The notes beneath the pieces are model-generated. The model saw only the letters and a list, made by a program, of their open reading frames with translations. It was not told the origin of the DNA and ran no database searches. Positions 1 through 9,063 of a stretch of 32,343 nt of DNA are shown here, in pieces. Numbering within the stretch: position 1 is the stretch's first letter; each line of letters opens with the position of its first letter. The position numbers and the translations under genes were made by a program. This DNA comes from Suilimivivens sp963618065 (lineage in GTDB: Bacteria; Bacillota; Clostridia; Lachnospirales; Lachnospiraceae): contig CAVERH010000032.1 of the NCBI GenBank assembly GCA_963618065.1, positions 1 to 32,343 on the forward strand, in the 5' to 3' direction.

Positions 1-3
1 AAG

Positions 4-74
4 CAGGGGCAGTAGGAATCGAACCCACATCGACGGTTTTGGAGACCGCTGTTCTACCTTTGAACTATGCCCCT
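4..74 (-). tRNA. trnW: tRNA-Trp (anticodon CCA)
   Basis: Read on the minus strand, this folds as a complete cloverleaf. The acceptor stem is AGGGGCA paired with TGCCCCT, the D arm is GTTC/GAAC, the anticodon loop is CTCCAAA with anticodon CCA, and the T arm is GTGGG-TTCGATT-CCTAC. The discriminator base is G, as expected for tRNA-Trp. The 3' CCA is not encoded; the next bases are CTT. It is the last feature before the window edge. Confidence 0.96.
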
Positions 75-104
75 ATTTGTCCGATGTTTCAACCACCGAA
101 TGCT

Positions 105-134
105 ATTATAGCTTATAAAAGGTTGGTTTGTCAA
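105..134 (-). promoter_or_regulatory. Sigma-A promoter of tRNA-Trp
   Basis: On the minus strand there is a perfect -35 TTGACA (129-134) and a perfect -10 TATAAT (105-110) with an 18-nt spacer. Transcription should start near 98, about 24 nt before the tRNA. The -35 begins three bases past the LCP gene's stop codon, so the tRNA has its own strong promoter, as is usual for stable RNA genes. Confidence 0.85.
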
Positions 135-136
135 GG

Positions 137-1246
137 TTAATATTTCAAATATGCATCGGTATCTTCTTTAATGATTTTGCTGTATGTTTTCACCTCTTCG
201 GAAGGCTCATAATTCTGCTGATCATAAAGCAGCTCATGAAGCTTCACAACATTTGCCTCCAGATCAACCGGTACAACGAATGCACCGACACCGCCCTTTG
301 TTCCGCCGTTTCTCATTCCGGCAAAGGGGAATCCGTCGCTCACCGTCACCTTATAGTCACCTACCACACTGAGCATGGTAAGAATATCGTTAAGATCAAG
401 CGATGTGCTGACATAAGGAAGTACTGCCTCTGCTGCAAGACGAAGCTCATTAAAGGATGCTGTCTTGCTCTTTTCCATCATTGCAGTGATCAGATCACGC
501 TGTCTCTGCGCTCTCTGGAAATCATCTCCAACGTAACGGATCCGGCAATAGGCCGTTGCCTGCAGACCGTTTAACGTCTGAAGTCCCGGTTCAGTAACCG
601 GTATATACGCCCCTTCTTCCGCGGTAAAGTTCACCCCGTCCTCGCTCGTTCCAACCATACTGATCTGATAATTGTTGAGATGTGGGATTTCCTTCTCGGT
701 AACCTCCAGTTCAACACCCCCCAGAGCGTCCACGGCTTTAATCAGTCCCTCAAAACCAACCGTCACATAGTCAGTAATATACAGATCCGTATTCATATTA
801 ATCATACTGATGGCCTGTGTCGGTCCGCCCTTGGCATAGGCTGCATTACATTTATTATAGCTGTCATTTCCCAGATTCAGATACGTGTCACGATAAACGG
901 AAATCAGCTTCACCTCATGAGTATCTGCATCAATGGAACAAATCATAATCGTGTCACTGCGGTTGCCCTTTCCAAGGCTTCCATCCCTTGCATCCACACC
1001 AAACAGGGCAATCTGATATACTCCGGATAAATCAGACTTCTGCGGATCCTGCTCCTGATCTTCTTGTGTGTCATTCTGAAACTGCTGCTTGATCTCTTCA
1101 TTCACAACAATGTCTTCTTCTTTAATCTGCTGCTTCTGAGCCTTCGTTGCATGCGTAATAAAATACAATGCCCCGATAGCCGCTACAAGCACAACCAGTT
1201 CCAGAATATAAAGCGGCAGATGCCGGATCCATTTCTTCTTATCCAT
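137..1246 (-). CDS. LytR-CpsA-Psr (LCP) family cell-wall ligase
   Basis: LCP proteins transfer undecaprenyl-linked glycopolymers such as teichoic acids or capsule to peptidoglycan on the outer face of the membrane. The 369-residue product has a short basic N-terminus, one membrane segment (about residues 11-30) and a polar extracellular stalk. The LCP domain starts near residue 75. Family signatures are visible: GVDAR (D85), RSDT (R96, D98), SVYRDT (R119, D120) and the Arg-rich QRAQRQR stretch that binds the lipid pyrophosphate. The ATG is preceded by AAGGAG at good spacing. The gene lies between a terminator upstream and the tRNA-Trp promoter downstream, so it is probably monocistronic. The polymer it attaches cannot be told from the sequence. 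Confidence 0.9.
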   Translation of the reverse strand: MDKKKWIRHLPLYILELVVLVAAIGALYFITHATKAQKQQIKEEDIVVNEEIKQQFQNDTQEDQEQDPQKSDLSGVYQIALFGVDARDGSLGKGNRSDTIMICSIDADTHEVKLISVYRDTYLNLGNDSYNKCNAAYAKGGPTQAISMINMNTDLYITDYVTVGFEGLIKAVDALGGVELEVTEKEIPHLNNYQISMVGTSEDGVNFTAEEGAYIPVTEPGLQTLNGLQATAYCRIRYVGDDFQRAQRQRDLITAMMEKSKTASFNELRLAAEAVLPYVSTSLDLNDILTMLSVVGDYKVTVSDGFPFAGMRNGGTKGGVGAFVVPVDLEANVVKLHELLYDQQNYEPSEEVKTYSKIIKEDTDAYLKY

Positions 1247-1292
1247 AAGTTACTCCTTCGTAACATCATTCACATTATTACATTGTAACACA

Positions 1293-1318
1293 AAAGGGGC
1301 TGTTCCAAAAGCCCCTTT
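1293..1318 (-). terminator. Intrinsic terminator after the GH5/sugar-transport operon
   Basis: A perfect 9-bp inverted repeat (AAAGGGGCT/AGCCCCTTT) with an 8-nt loop is followed on the minus strand by TTGTGTTAC, a modest U-tract. It lies 20 nt past the GH5 stop codon and closes the sugar operon before the LCP gene. Confidence 0.75.
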
Positions 1319-1337
1319 CTCATCTTTAGTCCATGTA

Positions 1338-2432
1338 CTATTTTTTCACTTTACTGCTGTTTCTATTATATTCGGTCAGAAATTTTACGATCTCAGGTCT
1401 CACAATCTCATTGTTTTCATTCACAAGCTCAAAGTCCAGACATTTATAATTCCACATGGAGTGTCCGATTCCGTAAGACTCACATATCTCCATAAAATCC
1501 TTCATCCACTTGACTGCCTCCTTTTCTTCGGTCGTATCAATTACGCCAAATTCACTGCAGAAAGCCTCATGGCCGGAATACTCTGTAAAATCCCTGGCAG
1601 GCTTCATCAGTGAATGCATCAGTTCATGGTCATTTTGCAGTGTTTTCCTGTTCATCAGCGGATGCTCCGCTGCAAACTGTTCATGCTCCTCCAGAAAGCG
1701 GATGTAATCTGAAATATCATCTGGATAAGCTATACTTTTGGAATAAGCTCTGAATTCCTCTGAAAAATGTGCCTTCTGGTGTGTGAACACATTTGGCTCA
1801 TAATAGTGGAAATTATAAAACACATTTTCATCATCAAGCAGATCCAGTCGATCCAGATACCCGACACTGTTCACATAATTCGTTCCTATAAGGATCATTC
1901 TCTCCGGATCAATCTTGCGAATTGCTTCCACCGTTTCCTTATACAGGCTGTTCCATCTGTAACCGGTAGCATCACACACTTCATTAAAAAGCTCAAACAG
2001 CAGTGTCGTTCCCTGATACCCTTTAAAATGTCCGGCCATATTTACCCAGAAGCTGATAAAATAAGAACGCAGCTCTTTGTCTGTCATAAGGGCTGTCGGC
2101 TGATCCATTTGTCCGTACGCATGTCCCCAGATATAATGTAGATCCAGAATCACATTCAGTCCGCTACGGTTGCAAATAGACAGACACTGATCCAGATACT
2201 TCATGGGTTCCTCCTTAAGCTGCCTGCTGTCCCTATCAAAAAACAAACATCCATCCAACGGGATCCTAACATGATCATAATGCCAGGATGCAATCTGCCT
2301 GATATTATCTTCTGTAATAAAAGTATCCAGGTGTTTTTTCATCTGCTCCTCGGAAGATGCATCAATAATAATGTCATATTGGGATAAATATCCCCCAAGA
2401 TTAATACCATTCTTAAAAAACTGATTTAACAT
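1338..2432 (-). CDS. Cytoplasmic glycoside hydrolase family 5 (cellulase-like)
   Basis: The 364-residue protein is a GH5 (clan GH-A) retaining beta-glycosidase. Visible signatures are NLGGYLS near residue 11, the strand with R56 (HVRIPLD), LDLHY (H99), the acid/base motif FNE (N150-E151), NFHYYEP (H209) and the nucleophile motif CSEFGV (E294). There is no signal peptide, so it acts in the cytoplasm, presumably on oligosaccharides brought in by the transporter encoded just upstream. The ATG has a strong AAAGGAG ribosome site and follows the second permease by 25 nt. It is the last gene of the operon before the terminator. The substrate (beta-glucan, mannan or another beta-linked oligosaccharide) cannot be decided from the sequence. 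Confidence 0.88.
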   Translation of the reverse strand: MLNQFFKNGINLGGYLSQYDIIIDASSEEQMKKHLDTFITEDNIRQIASWHYDHVRIPLDGCLFFDRDSRQLKEEPMKYLDQCLSICNRSGLNVILDLHYIWGHAYGQMDQPTALMTDKELRSYFISFWVNMAGHFKGYQGTTLLFELFNEVCDATGYRWNSLYKETVEAIRKIDPERMILIGTNYVNSVGYLDRLDLLDDENVFYNFHYYEPNVFTHQKAHFSEEFRAYSKSIAYPDDISDYIRFLEEHEQFAAEHPLMNRKTLQNDHELMHSLMKPARDFTEYSGHEAFCSEFGVIDTTEEKEAVKWMKDFMEICESYGIGHSMWNYKCLDFELVNENNEIVRPEIVKFLTEYNRNSSKVKK

Positions 2433-2457
2433 AACTGCTCTCCTTTACTTTTTGTCT

Positions 2458-3345
2458 TTATCCCTTCACTGCACCAACTACAATTCCCCCTGTCAGATAC
2501 CTGGAAACAAAAGGGAATATGATCATGACCGGTAATGCCCCCATTACAGCAATGGCCATTTTCAAGGTTGAAGTGGGCATGGTTGCTCCGATTGAGCCTG
2601 CCATATTCTGGGCGAGTCCCTGCTGCATATAAAGCGTATCCAACAGCATTCGGTTCAGCAGTACCTGTATGGTATACATATTATCCTTGGTCACATAATA
2701 AAGACCGTTCTGCCAGTCATTCCAGTAATTTAGGGAAACAAACAGCGCCAATGTCGCCAGAATCGGTTTTGACATTGGCACCACAATACTCCACAGTACC
2801 CTGAATTCTCCTGCCCCATCCATCTTCGCAGATTCCAGAATCGCAGACGGAATATTCTGTGCAAAATAATTTCTAGCCATAATTACATAAAATCCGTTCA
2901 TCAAAAGGGATGGTACAATATAAGCAGCGAAGGTATTTTTAATATGAAACATTCCTGTCCACATCATATAGGTAGGGATCAGCCCGCCGTTAAACAGGAT
3001 GGAAAAAAACAGCAGGAAAGAAAACAGGTTCCTTCCCTTCAGATCCCCCCTGGATACCGGATAGGCATAAAGTGTGGTAATGGTCAAACTTATCACCGTT
3101 CCGATCAGGGTTACCAAAGCGGAATATCCATAGGCTCTGATAATTCCGTTAGAGCCATTCAGTACATATTGATAGGCTGTCAGGTCAAATTGTCTCGGAA
3201 GTATGGAATATCCTTCGTGAAGAATTGCCTGCTCGTTACTAAAGGAGGAAGAAAACAGTAATACGAATGGCAAAATACAAAACAATGCAACCAGAGTCAG
3301 CACAATATTATCGATCACTAAAAAAGCTTTATCTTTCTTTACCAT
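2458..3345 (-). CDS. Sugar ABC transporter permease (LplC/YtcP type)
   Basis: This is a 295-residue CUT1-type inner-membrane permease with about six hydrophobic segments. The cytoplasmic EAA loop, which docks the ATPase, reads ESAKMDGAGEF around residues 171-181 and is followed by the usual SIVVPMSKPIL. It pairs with the permease encoded 12 nt upstream to form the translocation channel. The ATG has an AGAGGAG site. The C-terminal GGIVVGAVKG resembles the ends of LplC/YtcP proteins. No ATPase gene is in the cluster; transporters of this type commonly share an MsmX/MsmK-like ATPase encoded elsewhere. Confidence 0.92.
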   Translation of the reverse strand: MVKKDKAFLVIDNIVLTLVALFCILPFVLLFSSSFSNEQAILHEGYSILPRQFDLTAYQYVLNGSNGIIRAYGYSALVTLIGTVISLTITTLYAYPVSRGDLKGRNLFSFLLFFSILFNGGLIPTYMMWTGMFHIKNTFAAYIVPSLLMNGFYVIMARNYFAQNIPSAILESAKMDGAGEFRVLWSIVVPMSKPILATLALFVSLNYWNDWQNGLYYVTKDNMYTIQVLLNRMLLDTLYMQQGLAQNMAGSIGATMPTSTLKMAIAVMGALPVMIIFPFVSRYLTGGIVVGAVKG

Positions 3346-3357
3346 ATCTTTTCTCCT

Positions 3358-4272
3358 CTAAAACATAGCGCTTTCTTTATCAATTTTCCGTACAATATAA
3401 TTTGCCAGAAGAACCAGTGCAAAACCTACTACGGACTGATACAGTCCTGCAGCTGATGACATGCCGAGTGTTCCCACACTCTTGATGCCACGATATACAT
3501 AGGTATCAATCGTATTGGTCACATTCATCAGAGCACTGCTGTTCATCGGTACCTGATAGAACAGTCCGAAGTCAGACCGGAAAATACTGCCAAGCTGCAG
3601 TAGCGTCATAGTGATAATCGTAGACCGGATAAGTGGAATCGTGATATGAAAGATCCTCTGCCGTCTAGTAGCTCCGTCGAGCGCCGCTGCCTCATAATAC
3701 CCGTCATCAATACTGATTACAGAAGAATAATAAATAATACAGTTATATCCCAGCCACTTCCACTGATTGACAGCCGTCAGTATAAACGGCCAGTATTTCG
3801 GTCTGGAATACCAGGAAACCGGCTCCCGTCCCAGTGCCTTCAGGATACTGTTATTAATAAATCCCGTATCTGTGCTTAAAAGCGCATAAACAATATAACT
3901 GACTATCGTAATGGAAATCATATACGGAAGCAGATAAGCCATCTGATATCTTCTTTTGGCTTTTCCGGATTTCAGTTCATCCAAAAGAATGGCAAGGGCA
4001 AGTCCGATCACCAGACTGACTGCTATAAATACCAGATTATAGCCTACTGTATTACGAAGGATAATCCAGGAGTCCCTTGTGGAAAACAAAGACTTGAAGT
4101 TCTCCAGTCCAATAAATTCACTCCCCCATACACCCTTCTGAAAATTATATTTTTTGAAAGCAATCACCGTAAATGTCATGGGAATATAATTATTAAAAAT
4201 CAGATATAAGAGTCCCGGTATCAACATCACATACAAGGCCCAGTTTATTTTTCTAAAATTTTCTTTTTTCAT
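3358..4272 (-). CDS. Sugar ABC transporter permease (LplB/YteP type)
   Basis: This is the partner permease of the CUT1 sugar transporter. It has six predicted membrane segments and an EAA loop reading YYEAAALDGATRRQR followed by HITIPLIRSTI. The C-terminus, RKIDKESAMF, is like the VGKESAL(F/W) endings of LplB-type permeases. The chosen ATG at 4272 gives MKKENFRKINW (304 aa) and has GGGAGA 8 nt upstream. An in-frame ATG 24 nt further upstream has no ribosome site and would lie inside the leader hairpin region. The gene follows the solute-binding-protein gene after a 132-nt gap holding two stem-loops, which may set the ratio of binding protein to permease. Confidence 0.92.
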   Translation of the reverse strand: MKKENFRKINWALYVMLIPGLLYLIFNNYIPMTFTVIAFKKYNFQKGVWGSEFIGLENFKSLFSTRDSWIILRNTVGYNLVFIAVSLVIGLALAILLDELKSGKAKRRYQMAYLLPYMISITIVSYIVYALLSTDTGFINNSILKALGREPVSWYSRPKYWPFILTAVNQWKWLGYNCIIYYSSVISIDDGYYEAAALDGATRRQRIFHITIPLIRSTIITMTLLQLGSIFRSDFGLFYQVPMNSSALMNVTNTIDTYVYRGIKSVGTLGMSSAAGLYQSVVGFALVLLANYIVRKIDKESAMF

Positions 4273-4295
4273 ATTCAAATCTCCCGGATGATGCA

Positions 4296-4326
4296 CAGGG
4301 ACGCCGGCAGGCTGCCGTTTTCCCTG
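4296..4326 (-). repeat. Nested stem-loop just upstream of the LplB-type permease
   Basis: An outer 6-bp stem (CAGGGA/TCCCTG) encloses a compact inner hairpin (CGGCA/TGCCG). It lies 23 nt upstream of the permease start and has no U-tract, so it is more likely an mRNA-stability or translation element than a terminator. Confidence 0.45.
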
Positions 4327-4343
4327 TATATTTGGACATAATT

Positions 4344-4391
4344 ATACGGTATTACGGCATGCATACCATCAATTGTGCCGTAATACCGTAT
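4344..4391 (-). repeat. 16-bp perfect inverted repeat between the binding-protein and permease genes
   Basis: The arms ATACGGTATTACGGCA (4344-4359) and TGCCGTAATACCGTAT (4376-4391) are perfectly complementary, with a 16-nt loop. It starts 13 nt after the solute-binding-protein stop codon. No run of U follows. By position it probably stabilises the upstream mRNA segment, giving more binding protein than permease, as is common in binding-protein-dependent transport operons. Confidence 0.6.
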
Positions 4392-4404
4392 CATAGATCA
4401 AAGA

Positions 4405-5979
4405 TTATTTATTTGCAGCAAGCCATTCATCCAGCTGCTTCTGCTTTTCCGTCAGGATCTTATCGATTCCTGCTTCCTTATATTCTGACTTCATCTGATC
4501 CCATACCGTATCCGGATCCACATCTCCTGTGTTTAAACCTGCTCTGTATTTATTCATAACCGTTGTACATGCAACGATCTCATTGGTTACATCCGTGCTG
4601 TCCCATACAAATCCCTTTGCCTGGGAAGGATGACAGTCCTTGTTAAACTGAATGGTTTCATCCCAGATATCCTTGCCATCTGTAACCCATTTGTAAGCGA
4701 TCAGCTCATTCGGGAAATGCCATGCGGTAATTGTCCAGCCAAGGCTGTCAGAACTTGCGCCTTCCGGGTACTGGATCACACCGTTTTCCTTGTCGGCAAA
4801 CTCATAATACTTACCTTCAATACCGTAAATCAGAAGGTTTGCCACATCAGGGTTCGTATACATTTCGTTCAGAACCTGCATGGCTCGTTCCGGCTGCTCA
4901 CTGGTGTAAGGAATATACCAGTAGTTATTCAGGCAGCTTGTCATGGTGTAATAATCCACAATATTAATTACAGTTACATCAATACCTGTATTTCTTTCCC
5001 ACTGTGCCTCAATACCGGGTTTTGTCTCTGTGGAAGCACCGAATATTTTTCCTGCGCCCAAAAGGGAAGCTGATGACTCTGTATTAATACCGGCATCCGG
5101 CATGATCAGTCCTTCCTTCTGCCATTCATGGCGCCGCTTGCAGAGTTCATAATATTCATCCGATGTATAAAGATTTACTACCTTCGTATCATTATCATCA
5201 AAAGCATTCATCAGGACACCGAAATCTCTTCCGAGCCAGTCAATGGGCAGCATATAGTCATTCATATTTCCACTGTCAGAGCCCAGAGGATATACATCCG
5301 GATACTTTTCCTTGGCTGCCTTCAGGATGGGCTCCAGATCTGCCTCTGTTTTTACATTACTGTAATCCACCCCAAGGGATTCCAGCATTTCTGTATTAAA
5401 CACATAACCCAGACCCAAACCAAGCTCCTTATTATTACGAATCGCATAAATCTTTCCGTCTATGGAGGTAGAGGCCAGATCTTCTTTACTGATATCAGCC
5501 AGAATACCCTGTCCGTCAGATTCAAGAAGATCATCCAGCGCAAGTACCTGTCCCTGACTTGCTGCGCTTGGAATGGATAGGTCAGATACACCACCAAGCA
5601 GGTCGATCTTTTCTCCGGATGCAAGCTGTGTCTGCACCTGATCCACATAGGTTGCAAAATCGTATCTCGAAATCTCTACTGTTGTATTGAATTTCTTCTT
5701 GGTAATCTCAGAAACTGCAGCTGCGATTTCTGCACAGGCCTCTTCTGAACCAAAACCGTCTGCAACAATTCTGACCGTATATGGCTCCTGACCGGATAAG
5801 TCCTCTGCCTCCTCTGCTTTTTCTGTTTCGCCCTCAGCAGTTTCCGTAGTCTCTGTCTGTTCATCTTCTGTTGTTTTCGTTGTATCCTTTGTGCCGCTGT
5901 TATCTGCAGCCCCACATCCAGTCAACGTACCTGCCACCATCGCTGCTGCAAGGAATATACTAAGTTGTCTCTTTAACAT
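4405..5979 (-). CDS. Sugar ABC transporter solute-binding lipoprotein (DUF3502-type)
   Basis: This lipoprotein captures the sugar outside the cell for the two downstream permeases. The N-terminus has a lipoprotein signal peptide with lipobox LTGC, the acylated Cys being residue 22 from the chosen start. A Thr/Glu-rich linker follows, then a type 1 extracellular binding-protein fold. The C-terminal segment (WDQMKSEYKEAGIDKIL and on) resembles the DUF3502 tail of LplA/YtcQ-like proteins. The start at 5979 (MLKRQLSIF) is preferred because AGGAGG lies 7 nt upstream; an ATG two codons earlier sits only 1 nt after that site. Kinase and regulator genes directly upstream point to induction by the transported sugar or a related cell-surface signal. 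Confidence 0.9.
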   Translation of the reverse strand: MLKRQLSIFLAAAMVAGTLTGCGAADNSGTKDTTKTTEDEQTETTETAEGETEKAEEAEDLSGQEPYTVRIVADGFGSEEACAEIAAAVSEITKKKFNTTVEISRYDFATYVDQVQTQLASGEKIDLLGGVSDLSIPSAASQGQVLALDDLLESDGQGILADISKEDLASTSIDGKIYAIRNNKELGLGLGYVFNTEMLESLGVDYSNVKTEADLEPILKAAKEKYPDVYPLGSDSGNMNDYMLPIDWLGRDFGVLMNAFDDNDTKVVNLYTSDEYYELCKRRHEWQKEGLIMPDAGINTESSASLLGAGKIFGASTETKPGIEAQWERNTGIDVTVINIVDYYTMTSCLNNYWYIPYTSEQPERAMQVLNEMYTNPDVANLLIYGIEGKYYEFADKENGVIQYPEGASSDSLGWTITAWHFPNELIAYKWVTDGKDIWDETIQFNKDCHPSQAKGFVWDSTDVTNEIVACTTVMNKYRAGLNTGDVDPDTVWDQMKSEYKEAGIDKILTEKQKQLDEWLAANK

Positions 5980-6036
5980 TTTCATACCTCCTTCTTCTAA
6001 AAAATCCTACAGCTGTATCGAATCTTTGATTATTAT

Positions 6037-6066
6037 GGTATAAAATCTGCCCTTTAGCCTCAACAA
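6037..6066 (-). promoter_or_regulatory. Possible promoter of the sugar-transport operon
   Basis: On the minus strand, TTGTTG (6061-6066) and TATACC (6037-6042) are spaced 18 nt apart in the 122-nt gap between the YesN-type regulator and the binding-protein gene. Both hexamers are imperfect, as expected for a promoter that needs an AraC-type activator. No terminator is visible between the regulator and this site, so readthrough is also possible. Confidence 0.3.
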
Positions 6067-6101
6067 CAAAATCGACTTGCGCTACGACGTTTCCGACCAC
6101 T

Positions 6102-7349
6102 TTACCGGTCTTTGCTTTTCTGATTATAGTATTCAAGCGGTGTAAAGCCTGTCCACTTTTTGAATACCTTCGCAAAATAGGATGGCGTATCAAATCCTAC
6201 CTGAAGTCCCACCTCTGTGACTGTACCCTTCTGCTCTGTAAACAGCTTCTTCGCCATAAGGACACGGTAATACTGCAGATACTGAACAAGTGAATAGCCT
6301 GTCGACCGCTTAAAAATTCGGTTAACATAATCACTGTTTAAATGTATGTTCTCTTCCATATCCTGTCTGGTAATCTGTTCCTGGTAATGTTCCCTGATAT
6401 AGTCCTTTACCATCTGCACAGTTTCCTGTCCGCTTCCCACAGACTGTTTTTCTTCATCTGCAAGATGCGCCAGCATCGCATCCACATCATAAATATGCTC
6501 TCCCACCTTCCAGTGCTGTTCAGGTGCCATCTGAAGGACACGGCTCTTTTCCGAAATCGTATTAAGAGAAACATCTATCGTATAATATGCATCTATTTCT
6601 CCTTTAAAGTTACCTGCCATTTTTTCCATGAAAAGGGAACACATTTCCCTTATGTGATCCCTGTCCCTTTCCGACCGCAGAATCCAAAAGACCAGATGAC
6701 CAACATGAATTTCTACAACATCCGGAAAAAGCTCCTCCGCGACATTTCCAAGAGCATGAACCACAATGCTATAGCTGGCTATATCATATGGCATTTCGGA
6801 CAGCTTCAGATAAATCATTCCGAAAACATCTAAGTTCTCTGTTTCCAGTTCTATTTCCCCGGCAGCTTCTCTTATATAATTGTCATAAGGCAGAATATTT
6901 TCTATCAGAAGCCCGGTATAAAACTGCCGTTCCCGCTCTCTCCTGCTGTAAGAGACTTCGATCTTCTTCATCTGATACTCCTTTTTCTTCCCCATGGCAA
7001 ACCGTATTGCTTCTTCCAGCTCCTCAAAGCTTACCGGCTTTACCAGATAACGGATCACACCGGAGCTGATGGCATTCTGTGCATAATTGAAATCAGGGAA
7101 CCCCGTTAACACAATCCTTTCAATCTCCATTTTTTCTTCCTGTATCCATTTCATAAGCTGCAGTCCGTTTTCCTGCGGCATTTCAATATCACATACAATG
7201 ATATCAATCTCCTGCGACTGTATTACCTTTCTGGCCTCTGCTGCCGTATAGGCTGTATAAACATTTTCAATTCCGATTTCCTGCCATTTCATTTTATTTT
7301 TCAGGATATTGATTACAATGACTTCATCATCTACCAGTAATACATTCAT
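6102..7349 (-). CDS. Response regulator, REC-AraC type (YesN-like)
   Basis: This 415-residue two-component regulator has an N-terminal receiver (about 1-120) with the acidic pair D7/D8, phospho-acceptor D54 (CDIEMP), T82 and K104 (YLVKPVS). A middle linker follows, then a C-terminal AraC/XylS DNA-binding domain (about 310-415) with two helix-turn-helix units ending VGFDTPSYFAKVFKKWTGFTP. The gene starts at an ATG overlapping the kinase stop as ATGA, so the pair is translationally coupled. Regulators of this kind usually activate the adjacent sugar-uptake operon, here the transporter and GH5 genes immediately downstream. Confidence 0.93.
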   Translation of the reverse strand: MNVLLVDDEVIVINILKNKMKWQEIGIENVYTAYTAAEARKVIQSQEIDIIVCDIEMPQENGLQLMKWIQEEKMEIERIVLTGFPDFNYAQNAISSGVIRYLVKPVSFEELEEAIRFAMGKKKEYQMKKIEVSYSRRERERQFYTGLLIENILPYDNYIREAAGEIELETENLDVFGMIYLKLSEMPYDIASYSIVVHALGNVAEELFPDVVEIHVGHLVFWILRSERDRDHIREMCSLFMEKMAGNFKGEIDAYYTIDVSLNTISEKSRVLQMAPEQHWKVGEHIYDVDAMLAHLADEEKQSVGSGQETVQMVKDYIREHYQEQITRQDMEENIHLNSDYVNRIFKRSTGYSLVQYLQYYRVLMAKKLFTEQKGTVTEVGLQVGFDTPSYFAKVFKKWTGFTPLEYYNQKSKDR

Positions 7350-9019
7350 TCGTTCATACCTTCATTCAGTTCCTGGGAACCGTTCTCTTCATAATATGGA
7401 ATCCAGATAGAAACTCTGGCTCCCCACTCTCTGTTTTCCATTTTCAACCATGCTCTTCCTTTGTAGAGAATCTGAAGACGACTTATCACATTGGAAATAC
7501 CGATATGACTTTCTTCATCCTGCAGGGTCTTTTCCTCAATCTTTCTCAGAATCTCCTTCGGAAATCCACATCCATTATCACTGACTATAATCGATATACC
7601 TTCATTTTCCTCTGCTATCACCAGATCTATTTCCAGCTTGGGAATTACCATGACATTATGCTTAATGCTGTTCTCCACAAAGGTCTGGATCAGCAGAGCA
7701 GGAATCTTTTCTCTTTCCATACCCGGTTCACAGTGAATATGAAATTCAAATCCGTCCTCATACCGGATATTCTGCACTTTTGCATAATGCCGAACACACT
7801 GCAGTTCATCTTCCAATGTTACATAATCGCCCTTTAATGACAACAGATACCGGAAGCACCCCACCATATACCTTGCCAGCTCCTGTATAGTTTTATAATC
7901 CTGTGCACCAGCCAGCATATAGATCAGATTCAGAATATTAGTATAAAAATGCGGCTGTATCTGGATTCTTAAAAACTGATTATAGATCTTCCGTTTCTCC
8001 AGATCTGATTCGTAAATATTGATTTTCAGATGCATGATCTGTTCTGCCATCCGGTTAAAGGTTTCGTACAACACCCGGATCTCGTTATTCTCCGTGTATT
8101 GCTCCATCCGCACTTCTGTATTTCCACTGGAAAACTCAATCATGGCATTCTCAAGTCTTGTGATCGGACTGATAACCGTCTTTTTATAATAAATAAGGGC
8201 AATCATCGCCATCGTCACTGCTGCTGCCATTGCAATCAGAATGATCGCAAATATGTAGGCGCTGCTGTTAACAAAAAACACATAGGGAAACTCGACACAT
8301 ATTTTTTTATTGATCATCTGGATAGCACGTGAATAAGTAAAGCCAAGATAATTGCTCTCCCCTTTACTCCCATAAAACAATGTTCCATCCATATTCTGCA
8401 TATAGGCATTTCCGCCCTTGGTATGCGGTGTAATATCACAGAGCACATTTTCACAGGTGATAAAGCACCCACTGTATCCTCCCTCGCACTCATAAACATG
8501 GATAAAGTATTCCGTTCCCTCAAGCTCCACTGTTTTCCAATCTGCCGTGTTCACACTGTTCTCTTTCTGAATGTATTCATTTTCCATATATTCTCTGAAC
8601 TGATGAATTCCCTCGTCCTGAATATAGTCAATATACGAAACTGAAAATTGCAGCATATTTTCATCCGGAACATATAAAAAAAACACAAACTGATTTCCAT
8701 ACAGAACAGACATATTCGTCAGAGCACTCTGCAGCTCTTCTGTCTTTTCCATTTTGATCTCAGGATCTGCTGTATCCCTGAGCATATGATAGGCCGTATT
8801 TCCGTCCTTATTCATCATCTCCTTCAGCACCTTGTTGATGATATAAAACTGATTAGCCCAGTAATTAACAGAATAATTGACGGAATTGATATATACCTCT
8901 TCGATCTGGCTGTTATAATTATGTATGGTATAAATCTCCAGTACAGCAAACAACATCACAACCAAAAAAGATGCCGTCAACAGCAAATAAATCGATTTTG
9001 TCAGAATGGACTTTCTCAT
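7346..9019 (-). CDS. Sensor histidine kinase, YesM/LytS type
   Basis: This 557-residue membrane kinase senses an extracellular cue and phosphorylates the YesN-type partner. It has a membrane segment at about 10-28, an extracellular sensor region of about 220 residues, a second membrane segment at about 254-277 and a HAMP domain at about 275-335. The His_kinase domain has phospho-acceptor H357 in IQPHFYTNIL. The C-terminal ATPase has the N-box VENSIKHN and G-box DNGCGFP. The start has GAGAGGAT upstream. It begins 45 nt after radA with no terminator visible between them, so partial co-transcription with radA is possible. Confidence 0.93.
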   Translation of the reverse strand: MRKSILTKSIYLLLTASFLVVMLFAVLEIYTIHNYNSQIEEVYINSVNYSVNYWANQFYIINKVLKEMMNKDGNTAYHMLRDTADPEIKMEKTEELQSALTNMSVLYGNQFVFFLYVPDENMLQFSVSYIDYIQDEGIHQFREYMENEYIQKENSVNTADWKTVELEGTEYFIHVYECEGGYSGCFITCENVLCDITPHTKGGNAYMQNMDGTLFYGSKGESNYLGFTYSRAIQMINKKICVEFPYVFFVNSSAYIFAIILIAMAAAVTMAMIALIYYKKTVISPITRLENAMIEFSSGNTEVRMEQYTENNEIRVLYETFNRMAEQIMHLKINIYESDLEKRKIYNQFLRIQIQPHFYTNILNLIYMLAGAQDYKTIQELARYMVGCFRYLLSLKGDYVTLEDELQCVRHYAKVQNIRYEDGFEFHIHCEPGMEREKIPALLIQTFVENSIKHNVMVIPKLEIDLVIAEENEGISIIVSDNGCGFPKEILRKIEEKTLQDEESHIGISNVISRLQILYKGRAWLKMENREWGARVSIWIPYYEENGSQELNEGMNE

Positions 9020-9063
9020 GGCACTATCCTCTCTCTCTAAACAATACCCTCCTCTATGTTACC

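Noticed and set aside
4344..4391. 16-bp inverted repeat as an intrinsic terminator
   Set aside because: No U-tract follows on the minus strand, and the permease genes downstream clearly belong to the same operon.
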